From NCBI RefSeq assembly GCF_029218125.1, contig NZ_JARFXX010000001.1:62001-126000 (forward strand): a DNA stretch of 64,000 nt. Direction: 5' to 3'. Below, piece after piece: positions 16,105 through 24,889 of this stretch. The translations under genes and the position numbers were made by a program. Within the stretch, counting starts at the first letter, position 1; each line of letters begins with the position of its first letter. This stretch comes from Oscillibacter faecalis_A (GTDB lineage Bacteria > Bacillota > Clostridia > Oscillospirales > Oscillospiraceae). The notes under the pieces were generated by a model. That model was not told the DNA's origin. It searched no databases and saw only the letters and a program-made list of their open reading frames with translations.

Positions 16105-16779
16105 ATGATGAGAGATCACAAGCCTGTTTCCATTGCGGATCAGGTGTTTGAGCAGTTGGAGCGGGATATTCTCTCCGGGAAATACCCGCAGGGAGAGGTG
16201 CTCAGCGAGCTGCGGCTGTCCGGAGAGCTGGGCGTCAGCCGGACGCCCATCCGGGAGGCTGTCCGCCGCTTGGAGCAGGAGCATATTTTGGAGGACACCA
16301 GCCGTGGCATGGTGGTAGTCGGCATCTCCCGGGAGGATATGCTGGACATCTACGAGATTCGCCAACGGCTTGAGGGCATCGCCGCAGAGCGTGCGGCGGT
16401 TGCCATCTCCGATGACACCCTCCGGGAGATGAAGGAAACGCTGGGCCTTCAGAAGTTCTATATTGAAAGTGAGCGGGAGCCTGGGGAAAACTCCGACCAG
16501 ATCAAAAATCTGGATTCCCGGTTCCATGAGCTGCTGTACCAAAGCTGCGGCAGCCGCCCCTTTACCGATACCCTCATCTCCCTGCATAAGAAGATCATCA
16601 AATACCGCAAGGCGTCCATTACAAAGCACAGCCGCGCGGTACACGCGCTGGAGGAGCACACCGCCATCTATACCGCGCTGGCGGCGCACGATGGCAAGGC
16701 CGCGGCAGAGGCCGCCCTGCGCCATGTGGCCAACGCCCGGGCCAACATCGCCGGAATTACGCAGAAGGGGGAAAACTGA
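16105..16779 (+). CDS. GntR family transcriptional regulator (FCD subfamily)
   Basis: The 224-residue protein has an N-terminal winged helix-turn-helix (LSGELGVSRTPIREAVRRLE, residues about 35-54) and a C-terminal helical FCD ligand-binding domain with regularly spaced acidic and histidine residues. It sits between the citrate synthase and aconitase genes, 17 nt after the former and 1 nt before the latter, so it is co-transcribed with the pathway. Regulation of the operon in response to a carboxylate such as citrate is inference. A candidate palindrome lies at 14657-14672. Confidence 0.9.
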   Translation: MMRDHKPVSIADQVFEQLERDILSGKYPQGEVLSELRLSGELGVSRTPIREAVRRLEQEHILEDTSRGMVVVGISREDMLDIYEIRQRLEGIAAERAAVAISDDTLREMKETLGLQKFYIESEREPGENSDQIKNLDSRFHELLYQSCGSRPFTDTLISLHKKIIKYRKASITKHSRAVHALEEHTAIYTALAAHDGKAAAEAALRHVANARANIAGITQKGEN

Positions 16780-16780
16780 T

Positions 16781-18709
16781 ATGGGAAAGAGCCTGACGCA
16801 AAAGCTCATCGAAGCGCATCTTGTGAGCGGCAGCACGGAGCCGGGCGCCGAGGTGGCTCTGCGAATCGACCAGACACTGACGCAGGACGCCACCGGTACC
16901 ATGGCCTATCTGGAATTTGAGTCCATGGGAATTGACCGGGTGCGGACAAAGCGGTCTGTCGCCTACGTGGACCACAACACACTGCAATCCGGCTTTGAAA
17001 ACGCCGATGACCACCGCTATATTCAGACCGTTGCCGCAAAGCACGGCATCTGGTTCTCCCGTCCCGGCAACGGCATCTGTCATCAGGTCCATCTGGAGCG
17101 CTTCGGCGTTCCCGGAGAGACCCTGATTGGCTCCGACAGCCACACCCCCACCGCTGGCGGCATCGGGATGCTGGCCTTCGGCGCCGGCGGTATGGATGTG
17201 GCCGTGGCCATGGGCGGCGGCGCGTACTACATCAATATGCCGAAGGTCATCCGGGTGGAGCTCACCGGCACGCTGCGGCCCTTTGTCACCGCCAAGGACA
17301 TCAGCCTTGAGCTGCTGCGTATCCTCTCCGTCAAGGGCGGTGTGGGCCATGTCATCGAGTGGGGCGGCCCCGGCATTGCCAGTCTGTCCGTGCCGGAGCG
17401 TGCCACCATCACCAATATGGGAACGGAGCTGGGCGCTACCACCTCTATTTTCCCCTCTGATGAGGTGACCCGCGCCTTTTTAAAGGCACAGGGCCGGGAA
17501 GCCGATTTTACCCCCCTTGCCGCCGATTCGGACGCGGATTATGACCGGGTCATTTCCATTGACCTTGATACGCTGGAGCCGCTGATTGCCTGTCCCCACA
17601 TGCCGGACAATGTTGTTACCGTCCGCAGCCTGAAGGGCACCAAGGTGGATCAGGTCTGCATCGGCTCCTGCACCAATTCCTCTCTGTACGATATGCTCAA
17701 GGCCGCCGCCATGCTGAAAGGAAAAACCGTTGCCCCCACCGTCAGTATGTCCGTCTCCCCCGGCTCCCGGCAGGTATTGACCATGCTGGCCGACTGCGGC
17801 GCGCTGTCGGATATTCTGTCCTCCGGCGTGCGGCTGCTGGAATGTGCCTGCGGCCCCTGCATCGGCATGGGCTTCTCCCCCAACTCCGGCGGCGTGAGCC
17901 TGCGGACCTTCAACCGCAATTTTGAGGGGCGCAGCGGTACCGCCGATGCCAAGGTCTATCTGGTATCCCCGGAAACGGCTGTGGCCTCTGCCCTCACCGG
18001 CGAGATCACCGACCCTCGCGATCTGGGACTGGACGCCCTTCATGTGGAGATGCCCGACCACTTCCTCATTGATGACAGTGCCGTGCTGGCCCCTGCCTCC
18101 CCGGAGGCCGCCGGGGAGGTGGAGGTTCTGCGGGGGCCGAATATCAAGCCCTTCCCGCAGGGAACACCTGTTGGGGACAGCATCACCGCCGAGCTGACGC
18201 TGAAGGTCGGCGACAATATCACCACAGACCATATCATGCCCGCCGGAGCCAAAATTCTGCCCTACCGCTCCAACATCCCCAAGCTCTCGGAATTTTGCTT
18301 TGCCGTATGTGACAAGAGCTTTTCCCAGCGGGCCAAGGAGGCCGGTCAGAGCATCATCGTGGGTGGCAGCAACTACGGACAGGGCTCCTCCCGGGAGCAC
18401 GCGGCGCTGGTGCCGCTGTATCTGGGTGTCCGGGCGGTCATAGCCAAGAGCTTTGCCCGGATTCACGCCGCCAACCTTATCAACGCCGGTATTCTGCCTC
18501 TGACCTTTGCGGACCCGGCGGACTATGACCGGCTGACACAGGGCGAGACCCTGACGCTCACCGGCATTGACGCCGGTCTGGACAGCGGCGAAATGACGCT
18601 TCACGCCGGGAACCGCGCCATTCCCGTCCATGGCAGCTTTACAAAGCGGCAGGCCGCCATGCTGCGGGCCGGCGGGCTGCTGAGCTATACGAAGGAGGGA
18701 ACCGACTGA
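16781..18709 (+). CDS. Aconitate hydratase
   Basis: The enzyme isomerises citrate to isocitrate with a [4Fe-4S] cluster. The 642-residue length fits the compact bacterial aconitase in which the LeuC-like and LeuD-like parts are fused. Motifs seen are DSHTPTAGGIGMLAFGAGG near residue 115, cluster cysteines in GSCTNSS and CACGPCIGMG in the middle of the chain, and the swivel-domain site QGSSREHAAL near residue 540. The ATG at 16781 follows AGGGGG. The same frame is open upstream to 16463, but that part overlaps the GntR gene and is not expected to be translated. Its stop overlaps the next start by 1 nt. Confidence 0.93.
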   Translation: MGKSLTQKLIEAHLVSGSTEPGAEVALRIDQTLTQDATGTMAYLEFESMGIDRVRTKRSVAYVDHNTLQSGFENADDHRYIQTVAAKHGIWFSRPGNGICHQVHLERFGVPGETLIGSDSHTPTAGGIGMLAFGAGGMDVAVAMGGGAYYINMPKVIRVELTGTLRPFVTAKDISLELLRILSVKGGVGHVIEWGGPGIASLSVPERATITNMGTELGATTSIFPSDEVTRAFLKAQGREADFTPLAADSDADYDRVISIDLDTLEPLIACPHMPDNVVTVRSLKGTKVDQVCIGSCTNSSLYDMLKAAAMLKGKTVAPTVSMSVSPGSRQVLTMLADCGALSDILSSGVRLLECACGPCIGMGFSPNSGGVSLRTFNRNFEGRSGTADAKVYLVSPETAVASALTGEITDPRDLGLDALHVEMPDHFLIDDSAVLAPASPEAAGEVEVLRGPNIKPFPQGTPVGDSITAELTLKVGDNITTDHIMPAGAKILPYRSNIPKLSEFCFAVCDKSFSQRAKEAGQSIIVGGSNYGQGSSREHAALVPLYLGVRAVIAKSFARIHAANLINAGILPLTFADPADYDRLTQGETLTLTGIDAGLDSGEMTLHAGNRAIPVHGSFTKRQAAMLRAGGLLSYTKEGTD

Positions 18710-19857
18710 TGGCAGATTACGAAGCAATTCTCAATGATGCAGCAGCCCATTTCCGGGAGCTGCTGGCCCAGCAGCTCCAACGGCAGACGCGGATGGAGCA
18801 GGGCGAGCCTGCCAAGGATTTTTCCAAAATGGAGCACATCGTTATCGGCCTCATTCCCGGCGACGGAATCGGCCCCATCATCATGACGCAGGCCCGGCGG
18901 GTCCTGGAACGTCTGCTGGCGGCGGAGCTTCGGAGTGGACGGGTAGAGCTGCGCGATATTGAGGGCCTGACCATTGAAAACCGCACGGCACAGGGGAAGG
19001 CCATCCCCGATGACGTTCTATCCACCATCAAAGCCTGTGATGTGCTTTTGAAAGGCCCCACGGAGACTCCCAAGGGCGGCACGCTGGAAAGCGCCAACGT
19101 GGCCATGCGCCGGGAGCTGGACCTCTACGCCAATGTGCGGCCTGTCTCCGTCCCGGAGGCGGGCATTGACTGGACCTTCTTCCGGGAAAATACCGAGGGC
19201 GAATACGCCCTTGGGAGCCGGGGCATTGAAATTCCCGGCAAGCTGGCCATGGATTTCAAGGTCACAACGGACGCCGGAACCCGGCGCATTGCCAGAGCGG
19301 CCTTCGCCTTTGCCCGCGCCAACGGAAAAACCAACGTAGCTATTGTCACCAAGGCCAATATCATGAAGAAAACCGATGGCAGCTTCTCCCGAATCTGCCA
19401 CGAGGTCGCGGCGGAGTACCCGGAGATCACCGCCGAGGACTGGTACATCGACATCATGACCGCCAACCTGGTGAACCCGGAAATCCGCAGCAAATTTCAG
19501 GTATTTGTACTGCCAAATCTCTACGGCGACATCATCACAGATGAGGCCGCACAAATTCAAGGCGGCGTCGGTACCGCCGGCAGCGCCAACACCGGCAGCC
19601 GGTACGCCATGTTTGAGGCCGTGCACGGCACCGCTCCCCGGCTCATTGCCGACGGAGAGGGGGATTACGCCAATCCCTCCAGCATCCTGAAGGCGGCGGA
19701 GCTGCTGTTGCGGCACATTTCCATGGCTGACAAGGCCGACCGCCTTGCCGCCGCCATGCACCTGTGCACGGAAACGGAGCGCCGCGTGGTCATGACCGGT
19801 CACCGGGATGGAGCCTCCTGCGCCGAATTCGGCGATTATCTGCTAAAGAAGCTGTAA
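18709..19857 (+). CDS. Isocitrate dehydrogenase (NAD-type, isocitrate/isopropylmalate dehydrogenase family)
   Basis: The enzyme converts isocitrate to 2-oxoglutarate, completing the branch started by citrate synthase and aconitase. In the 382-residue protein IPGDGIGP marks the start of the catalytic fold at about residue 48. GTLESANVAMRREL near residue 125 is the isocitrate-type substrate motif with serine and arginine, and the metal site NLYGDIITDEAAQ lies near residue 270. HGTAP near residue 307 is the dinucleotide loop. A charged extension of about 40 residues precedes the fold. Coupling to aconitase is shown by the shared base at 18709. Isopropylmalate dehydrogenase is less likely given the neighbours. 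Confidence 0.9.
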   Translation: MADYEAILNDAAAHFRELLAQQLQRQTRMEQGEPAKDFSKMEHIVIGLIPGDGIGPIIMTQARRVLERLLAAELRSGRVELRDIEGLTIENRTAQGKAIPDDVLSTIKACDVLLKGPTETPKGGTLESANVAMRRELDLYANVRPVSVPEAGIDWTFFRENTEGEYALGSRGIEIPGKLAMDFKVTTDAGTRRIARAAFAFARANGKTNVAIVTKANIMKKTDGSFSRICHEVAAEYPEITAEDWYIDIMTANLVNPEIRSKFQVFVLPNLYGDIITDEAAQIQGGVGTAGSANTGSRYAMFEAVHGTAPRLIADGEGDYANPSSILKAAELLLRHISMADKADRLAAAMHLCTETERRVVMTGHRDGASCAEFGDYLLKKL

Positions 19858-19872
19858 CGCTTTTCTAAATAA

Positions 19873-19917
19873 AGCAAGGACCGTGAACAGCCGTTCACGG
19901 TCCTTGCTCTATTTTTG
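19873..19917. terminator. Terminator between the isocitrate dehydrogenase and M20 hydrolase genes
   Basis: AGCAAGGACCGTGAAC pairs with GTTCACGGTCCTTGCT and is followed by CTATTTTTG. The genes are convergent, so it may serve both. Confidence 0.85.
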
Positions 19918-19918
19918 C

Positions 19919-21067
19919 TTATTCCTCGTTATTCAGCAGCTCTGCCACCGTGCGGCGGTAAATTTCGCCGCAGTTTTTCACCTGCCACGCATAGCCGTAC
20001 TCATTATCGCCGTGCATATTGCCGCCGGAGGGGCCGAACGTGACCGTGGGAATCCCCAGCGTCACCGCAAGAATGTTGGAATCGCACACCGAAGCATCGT
20101 AAGCACAGGGAAGGTCCTCACCCGTCACAGCCCGGAACTGCGCCTGCAGCGTCCGCACCAGCCGGTGATCCTCCTCCAGCGCAAAGGACTGCATATAGGG
20201 AGACTTCCGGGGCTTGAGCCGGACATCTACCTTGCCCTCCAGTCCCAGCTCCCGGGCCGCGCCCAAAATCTGGTCGATACAGGTCTTGTCCGTTTCGCCG
20301 GGGACCACGTAGCGGTCCACAAAGATATAGCACCGCTCCGGCACCACCAGCGTACCGGGATCTCCGCCCTCCATGTACCGCACGCACCACGTTCCGTGCT
20401 TGAGATGGGGATGCTGAAGGGTCGGCAGGGCCTCGATAGCGGCGGCCAGTCTGCCGCCGGAGATCAGCGCGTTCTCGCCCACCTCCGGGTAATGGCTGGC
20501 ATGGGCCGTTTGTCCGTGGACCGTCACCTCAAAGCTGTACCGGCCCCGGAAGCCCACCGCCACATTATCGTAGCGGCACTCGCCCATAATGGCGTAATTG
20601 GCGTGAATCACATCCTCCGCCACCAACTGATAGCTGCCCTTGCTCAGCCCCTCCTCGTCCGCCACGAAGCAGGCGAGAATCTTGCCCCTGAAAGTGTCTC
20701 GATGAGCGGCATAGTAGGTCAGGGTCTCTAAAATAGCGGCAAGTCCGCCCTTCATGTCCATAGCCCCCCGGCCGTATACCTTTCCATCGATCTCCGTGGG
20801 TACGAAGGGGTCGGTATCCCAGCGGTCGGAGACGCCCACGGTATCCAAATGGCCAATAAGCAGCACCGTCTTGCCGGGGCGTCCGCTGTCCAGCACGGAC
20901 CAGAGGGAGGGCCGCTCCCGGGCAGTATCCTCGTCAAAATAGCTGTAGTGCGGATCCATGCCGATCTCCCGAAGGACGTTTGCCACATAATCCGCCATGG
21001 CGGCCTCATGACCGTTGACGGAGTTAATGGAAATCATATCATACCAGCGCTGTAAAATGCGTTCCAT
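19919..21067 (-). CDS. M20 family metallohydrolase (ArgE/DapE/YgeY-like amidohydrolase)
   Basis: M20 enzymes are two-zinc hydrolases that remove acyl groups from amino acids or cleave small peptides. The 382-residue protein has the zinc-site motifs LLIGHLDTVG near residue 72, GRGAMDMKGG near residue 102 and ADEEG near residue 138, plus a dimerisation domain with a histidine in GQTAHASH. GAAGGAGG precedes the ATG at 21067, which is 2 nt from the stop of the NhaC gene, so the two are co-transcribed. Because the operon has a lysine riboswitch, an N-acyl-lysine, diaminopimelate-related compound or lysine peptide is a plausible substrate; this is inference. Confidence 0.88.
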   Translation of the reverse strand: MERILQRWYDMISINSVNGHEAAMADYVANVLREIGMDPHYSYFDEDTARERPSLWSVLDSGRPGKTVLLIGHLDTVGVSDRWDTDPFVPTEIDGKVYGRGAMDMKGGLAAILETLTYYAAHRDTFRGKILACFVADEEGLSKGSYQLVAEDVIHANYAIMGECRYDNVAVGFRGRYSFEVTVHGQTAHASHYPEVGENALISGGRLAAAIEALPTLQHPHLKHGTWCVRYMEGGDPGTLVVPERCYIFVDRYVVPGETDKTCIDQILGAARELGLEGKVDVRLKPRKSPYMQSFALEEDHRLVRTLQAQFRAVTGEDLPCAYDASVCDSNILAVTLGIPTVTFGPSGGNMHGDNEYGYAWQVKNCGEIYRRTVAELLNNEE

Positions 21068-21069
21068 TG

Positions 21070-22455
21070 TCAGTTTTCCTCCTTCGCCCGCGCGGTGCCG
21101 ATGCCCGTCACGGCATAGATCACAGAAAATACGATAGACAGCCACAGCATCGGCGCATAGGGTAAAAAGGCCAGATTTCCGATACCCAGCGTTGTGGCCG
21201 TATAGGACCCAGTGGTGGACCATGACACCAGCGGCGCAAGGCCCGTGCCGGTATCCAGCAGGGTACGCATCAGGTTCTTACGGTCCAGACCATACTCCGG
21301 ATAAAGGTCCTTCACCATGCCGCCCACCACCGGATAGGAGACATAGTACGCGCCAGTGATGGTAAAGAACACCGCGTGCAGAAGCAGCACGCCGAGGGAC
21401 ATGGTGCGGGAGCTCTTTGCCACCCGGCGCACAAAGGCCAGCAGCACATCCACCACACCGGCGGTACGCAGCGGCGCGCCGAAGATACCGGCGGCGATGA
21501 GCAGACCGATGGTAGAGAGCATGGAGGTAAAGCCGCCCCGGTTCAGCATGGAGTTTACCACATCGGAGCCGGACTCCACGGAAAAGCCGCTGTACATCAC
21601 CGTCAGGATGTCCTTCAGGCTCTCGCCCTGAAATACCATCGCCAGCACGGCGCCCACAGCGATGCCTGCTACAAACGTGGGAATGGTGGGCTTCTTCAGC
21701 AAGATCAGCGCCACAACCACCGCCACAGGCAGCAGCAGCACCGGGCTGAGCCAGAACTCGGCGGAGACGGTAGCGAGGATATCCTCATACACCTGACCGC
21801 CCACCGTGCCGCCGGCAAACCGCAGACCGTAGAGGAAGAAGAACACTAAAGAAATGAGATAGGCCGGGCCGGTGGAGATGAGCGCGTGGCGGATGCCCTC
21901 CATCAGCGGCACCTCACAGACTGTGGCGGTAATGACCGGGGAATCGGACAGGGGGGAAATCTTATCGCCGAAGAAGGCGCCGGTGCATACCGCGCCGGCA
22001 GCCGCCGGCAGCGGCACACCCAAGCCCTGTGCCACACCCATGCAGGCCACGCCCACAGTAGCCAGCGTACCCCAGGAGGTGCCTGCCATGGTGGACATCA
22101 GCGTACAGAGAATGCACACCACCGGCAAAAACAGGCCCGGCGTCAAAACCTTCATACCGTAGTAAATCATCACCGGCACCGTGCCGCTGGCCATCCACAC
22201 ACCCACTAAAACGCCTACGGACAGCAAAATTAGAATTGCCACGATCATGGAGGACACCGTTTCCTTGATGCCCTGCTGCAGCTCCGCATAGGGGATGCCG
22301 AAGCACCATGCCATCAGGCACATGATCACACCGTCCAATGCCAAAACGATGCGGTTGTTCAGCTTCATCACCAGCAGCCCCGCAATGATCACGGCGATGC
22401 CGACAAGCAGCATCCATGCCGCCTGCCACGGTCTTACGATTCTCTTGTTTTCCAT
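21070..22455 (-). CDS. nhaC: NhaC family Na+/H+ antiporter-like transporter, predicted lysine transporter
   Basis: The 461-residue protein is a polytopic membrane protein of the NhaC group, with the motifs TMAGTSWGTLATVGVA and FFGDKISPLSDSP in the middle of the chain. It was placed at ATG 22455 (MENKRIVR) because AAAGGA lies about 8 nt before it; ATG 22464 is too close. The upstream RNA is a lysine riboswitch with a terminator, and NhaC-type proteins under such control have been proposed in the literature to transport lysine rather than only sodium. An M20 hydrolase follows in the same operon. Confidence 0.88.
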   Translation of the reverse strand: MENKRIVRPWQAAWMLLVGIAVIIAGLLVMKLNNRIVLALDGVIMCLMAWCFGIPYAELQQGIKETVSSMIVAILILLSVGVLVGVWMASGTVPVMIYYGMKVLTPGLFLPVVCILCTLMSTMAGTSWGTLATVGVACMGVAQGLGVPLPAAAGAVCTGAFFGDKISPLSDSPVITATVCEVPLMEGIRHALISTGPAYLISLVFFFLYGLRFAGGTVGGQVYEDILATVSAEFWLSPVLLLPVAVVVALILLKKPTIPTFVAGIAVGAVLAMVFQGESLKDILTVMYSGFSVESGSDVVNSMLNRGGFTSMLSTIGLLIAAGIFGAPLRTAGVVDVLLAFVRRVAKSSRTMSLGVLLLHAVFFTITGAYYVSYPVVGGMVKDLYPEYGLDRKNLMRTLLDTGTGLAPLVSWSTTGSYTATTLGIGNLAFLPYAPMLWLSIVFSVIYAVTGIGTARAKEEN

Positions 22456-22502
22456 CTTGGTCATCCTTTCTCTTTTGACCGAAATTGAATTGAAAAAGGA
22501 TA

Positions 22503-22538
22503 ACAAAAAAGCTATGATCCCCGTGGAGATCATAGCCG
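22503..22538 (-). terminator. Expression-platform terminator of the lysine riboswitch
   Basis: On the minus strand GGCTATGATC pairs with GATCATAGC and is followed by TTTTTT. It lies between the aptamer and the nhaC start codon. Confidence 0.8.
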
Positions 22539-22588
22539 GAACACCTGTTTTTTCCGCAAGACCCAATGGCTGCGGCGAAACGGTGGTC

Positions 22589-22750
22589 TGATAGCGCTCC
22601 ACAAATGTGGCAGTCCGGCGGATATTCTCCGACGGCCCAGGTGATCGCCCCTCAGGCAAAGCAACGACCCTTCGGCGGCTTGCCCTTTCCCTCCGGCGGA
22701 TGCCTGTCCTTGGCTCCGGGGGTACTCTTGCGCGCCGCGCCTCTATCCTC
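22589..22750 (-). promoter_or_regulatory. Lysine riboswitch (L-box) aptamer upstream of nhaC
   Basis: Read on the minus strand, the conserved L-box blocks occur in order: GATAGAGGCGC near 22748, AAGAGTA, GGAGGGAAAGG, GCCGCCGAAGGG, then GGACTGCCAC and GTGGAGCGCTATC at the 3' side near 22590. The outer helix pairs GATAG with CTATC. Together with the terminator downstream this is a transcriptional OFF switch typical of lysine uptake and biosynthesis genes. Confidence 0.85.
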
Positions 22751-22867
22751 GTTCAATTTCTGTTAAGATACCACGTTCTTCCAGTAATTACAAGTGTTTT
22801 CGCGCTATTTCCTCAATTTAAGCGTTTACCACAAAAAAAATCAGGCCGCAGCTACCTTTTCTTGGAA

Positions 22868-22901
22868 AACACCCCGGTACGGCTGACCGTACCGGGGTGT
22901 T
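22868..22901 (-). terminator. Terminator downstream of thiD
   Basis: AACACCCCGGTACGG pairs with CCGTACCGGGGTGTT. On the minus strand it is followed by TTTCC, so the T run is short. It lies 150 nt after the thiD stop. Confidence 0.65.
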
Positions 22902-23052
22902 CTCTCACTTTTTCATTTTCCAAGCTATATCTCGGAAGGCGTTCTGCCGAAGGTAATCTTCCGATTTTTTACGTTCAGTTTCCGTCCCCGGCAAGGTCAA
23001 GCCGCTATTGTCGGACACACTACGGTATTAGGCCGCTGCAATTACGGGAAAG

Positions 23053-23847
23053 TCACTTCATAAACTCTCCCTGCAGCTCAAACGCATGATTCATGGGGCC
23101 GGAGCCGTGCCCCAAGTCCAGCATAGCCGCCAGCGCCCCGGAGATGTACGCCTTGGCCCGCTCCACGGCCTCATCCAGTCCATAGCCCTTGGCCAGATTG
23201 GAGGCAATGGCGCTGGAGAGGGTGCAGCCGGTACCATGGGTATTGGGATTATTGATGCGCTTGCCCCGAAACCATTTTCCCACACCATGACGCCACAGCA
23301 GATCATCGGCGTCATTGATCTGATGGCCGCCCTTGCACAGTACGGCGCAGCCGTACCGCTCACTGATGCTCTTTGCGGCGGTCTCCATGCCTGTTGCGTC
23401 CGTGATGGACAGTCCAGAGAGGATTTCCGCCTCTGGAATATTGGGGGTCAGCACCTCTGCCATAGGCAGCAGCCTGGCCAGTGCTTCCATGGCATCCGAC
23501 CGCAGGAGCTTTGCCCCGGAGGTGGCCACCATCACCGGGTCCACCACGATATGCTTTGCGCCGTACTGCTTCAGCTTCTCCGCGATCACTGTGATGAGCT
23601 CCGCAGAGGAGACCATGCCGATCTTCACGGCGTCCGGGAAAATATCAGTAAAAACAGCGTCCAGCTGCTCACCCAAAAAATAGGGTGTGGACTCCAAAAT
23701 ATCTGTGACGCCGGTAGTATTCTGGGCGGTCAGGGCCGTAACAGCACTCATGGCATAAACGCCGTTCGCCATCATGGTCTTGATATCCGCCTGAATCCCG
23801 GCGCCTCCGCTGGAATCGCTTCCGGCAATGGTCAACGCTGTTTTCAT
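23053..23847 (-). CDS. thiD: Hydroxymethylpyrimidine/phosphomethylpyrimidine kinase
   Basis: ThiD phosphorylates hydroxymethylpyrimidine twice to give HMP-PP for thiamin phosphate synthesis. The 264-residue protein is a ribokinase-like fold enzyme with the N-terminal signature TIAGSDSSGGAGIQADIK, the VDPVMVATSGAKLL segment near residue 110, and the catalytic anion hole NTHGTGCTLSSAIA near residue 200. It is the last gene of the thiE-HAD-thiD set but is separated from the HAD gene by 376 nt that hold a large inverted repeat, so it may also have its own promoter. No thiC or thiG is nearby, which suggests salvage. Confidence 0.93.
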   Translation of the reverse strand: MKTALTIAGSDSSGGAGIQADIKTMMANGVYAMSAVTALTAQNTTGVTDILESTPYFLGEQLDAVFTDIFPDAVKIGMVSSAELITVIAEKLKQYGAKHIVVDPVMVATSGAKLLRSDAMEALARLLPMAEVLTPNIPEAEILSGLSITDATGMETAAKSISERYGCAVLCKGGHQINDADDLLWRHGVGKWFRGKRINNPNTHGTGCTLSSAIASNLAKGYGLDEAVERAKAYISGALAAMLDLGHGSGPMNHAFELQGEFMK

Positions 23848-23938
23848 CTAAATACTTCCTTTCTTTTTACAGCACGGTTTTACAACGCAATACAAGGTGG
23901 TGCCCCCCATGTACCGCCTGAACATAGGGTAAGTCCCT

Positions 23939-24210
23939 ATCATCAATTGATAAGGGCAAATATGCTTTCCAGCGGCCTAAATAGCCGCTGATTTTGTCAT
24001 TGTCCTTGGCTTGCGCCAGCAAGCCTTCGTCCGCTTCCGCATCAGCGCCCATTTTTGCTCGCTGGAAGGTCCTTCGGAGTTTTTCGGGATCGGAAACGGC
24101 GGCTCAGCGAGGCTGACGAAGCAGCCGGGCTGCCGCCCGGCAATGAGGAAAACGAAGCTGGATGTTGTTTCAGTTCCGAAAAACCGTGTTTGCCCTTATC
24201 AACTGATGGT
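23939..24210. mobile_element. Candidate MITE-like element with terminal inverted repeats (272 bp)
   Basis: The ends are near-perfect inverted repeats: GATAAGGGCAAA at the left (23949-23960) faces TTTGCCCTTATC at the right (24189-24200), and the match extends to about 22 bp (23939-23960 with 24189-24210). The interior is noncoding or a decayed frame, with smaller hairpins such as AGCGGCCTAAATAGCCGCT. It separates the HAD gene from thiD. A non-autonomous transposable element is plausible, but no target duplication is clear. Confidence 0.4.
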
Positions 24211-24223
24211 ACCAACTTTTGAT

Positions 24224-24889
24224 TTAGTTACAGTTATTGAGTGCGGGCCAATACGCCGGGAAAGCGGCCAACTCTGTCAGATAGACCTCCGCCGCCTGCC
24301 GCAGCCCCGCCTGATCCGGCTCGCCCTGTCCGTCATAAACACCCACGGTCCTGTAGCCCGCCGCCTTGGCGGTTTGCATCGCATAGAGGGAATCCTCAAA
24401 TACCAGCGTTTCCGCCGGGACTGTTCCCAGCGCAACCGCCGCCCGGTGGTAAATCGTCGGGGCGTGCTTGCTCTCCCCTATCTCTGTAGTGGTCAGTATC
24501 GTTTTGAGATAGGGCCGCAGGCCCAGCCGTGTCAGCGCCCGCTCTACATGATTCCGGGGGCTGGAGGTCGCTGCCGCCATGGGGATACCCCGCCGGGAGA
24601 AAAATTGCAGCAGTTCCTCCGCACCGGGCTTGGCCGGGACCTCATAGCCGTAATAATCCGCCAGCAGCGCGGCAATTCCGTCCCATATTTCCACTTCACC
24701 TTCCGGCAGAGAATAATGGGTCTTCAGATAAGCCGCTCCCTGCTCCATGCTCATGGCAAACAGCACCTCCCCAAGGCCCGGTGCTGGACTGATGCCCCGC
24801 GCCCGCAGATACCGGGCGCCTAAATCCCTCCAGATTCCCATGGAGTCCAGCAGCACTCCATCCAGATCAAAGATGGCTCCCCGAATCAT
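24224..24889 (-). CDS. HAD family hydrolase (phosphatase/phosphoglucomutase-like)
   Basis: The 221-residue protein has the HAD motifs: FDLDGVLLDS at residues 7-16 with the nucleophilic aspartate, the threonine/serine motif AATSSP near residue 107, a lysine in GESKHAPTIY near residue 138, and FEDSLYAMQTAKAAG near residue 163. The long cap inserted after motif I is of the phosphoglucomutase/gph type. Its start overlaps the thiE stop by 4 nt (ATGA), so it belongs to the thiamin operon. Dephosphorylation of a thiamin pathway phosphate is an inference from position only. Confidence 0.85.
   Translation of the reverse strand: MIRGAIFDLDGVLLDSMGIWRDLGARYLRARGISPAPGLGEVLFAMSMEQGAAYLKTHYSLPEGEVEIWDGIAALLADYYGYEVPAKPGAEELLQFFSRRGIPMAAATSSPRNHVERALTRLGLRPYLKTILTTTEIGESKHAPTIYHRAAVALGTVPAETLVFEDSLYAMQTAKAAGYRTVGVYDGQGEPDQAGLRQAAEVYLTELAAFPAYWPALNNCN

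Noticed and set aside
16463..16780. N-terminal extension of the aconitase frame
   Set aside because: It overlaps the GntR gene in another frame. A good ribosome binding site and the family N-terminus are at 16781.
23867..24052. Small minus-strand frame at the edge of the candidate MITE-like element
   Set aside because: It crosses the terminal inverted repeat, has no ribosome binding site and resembles no known protein.
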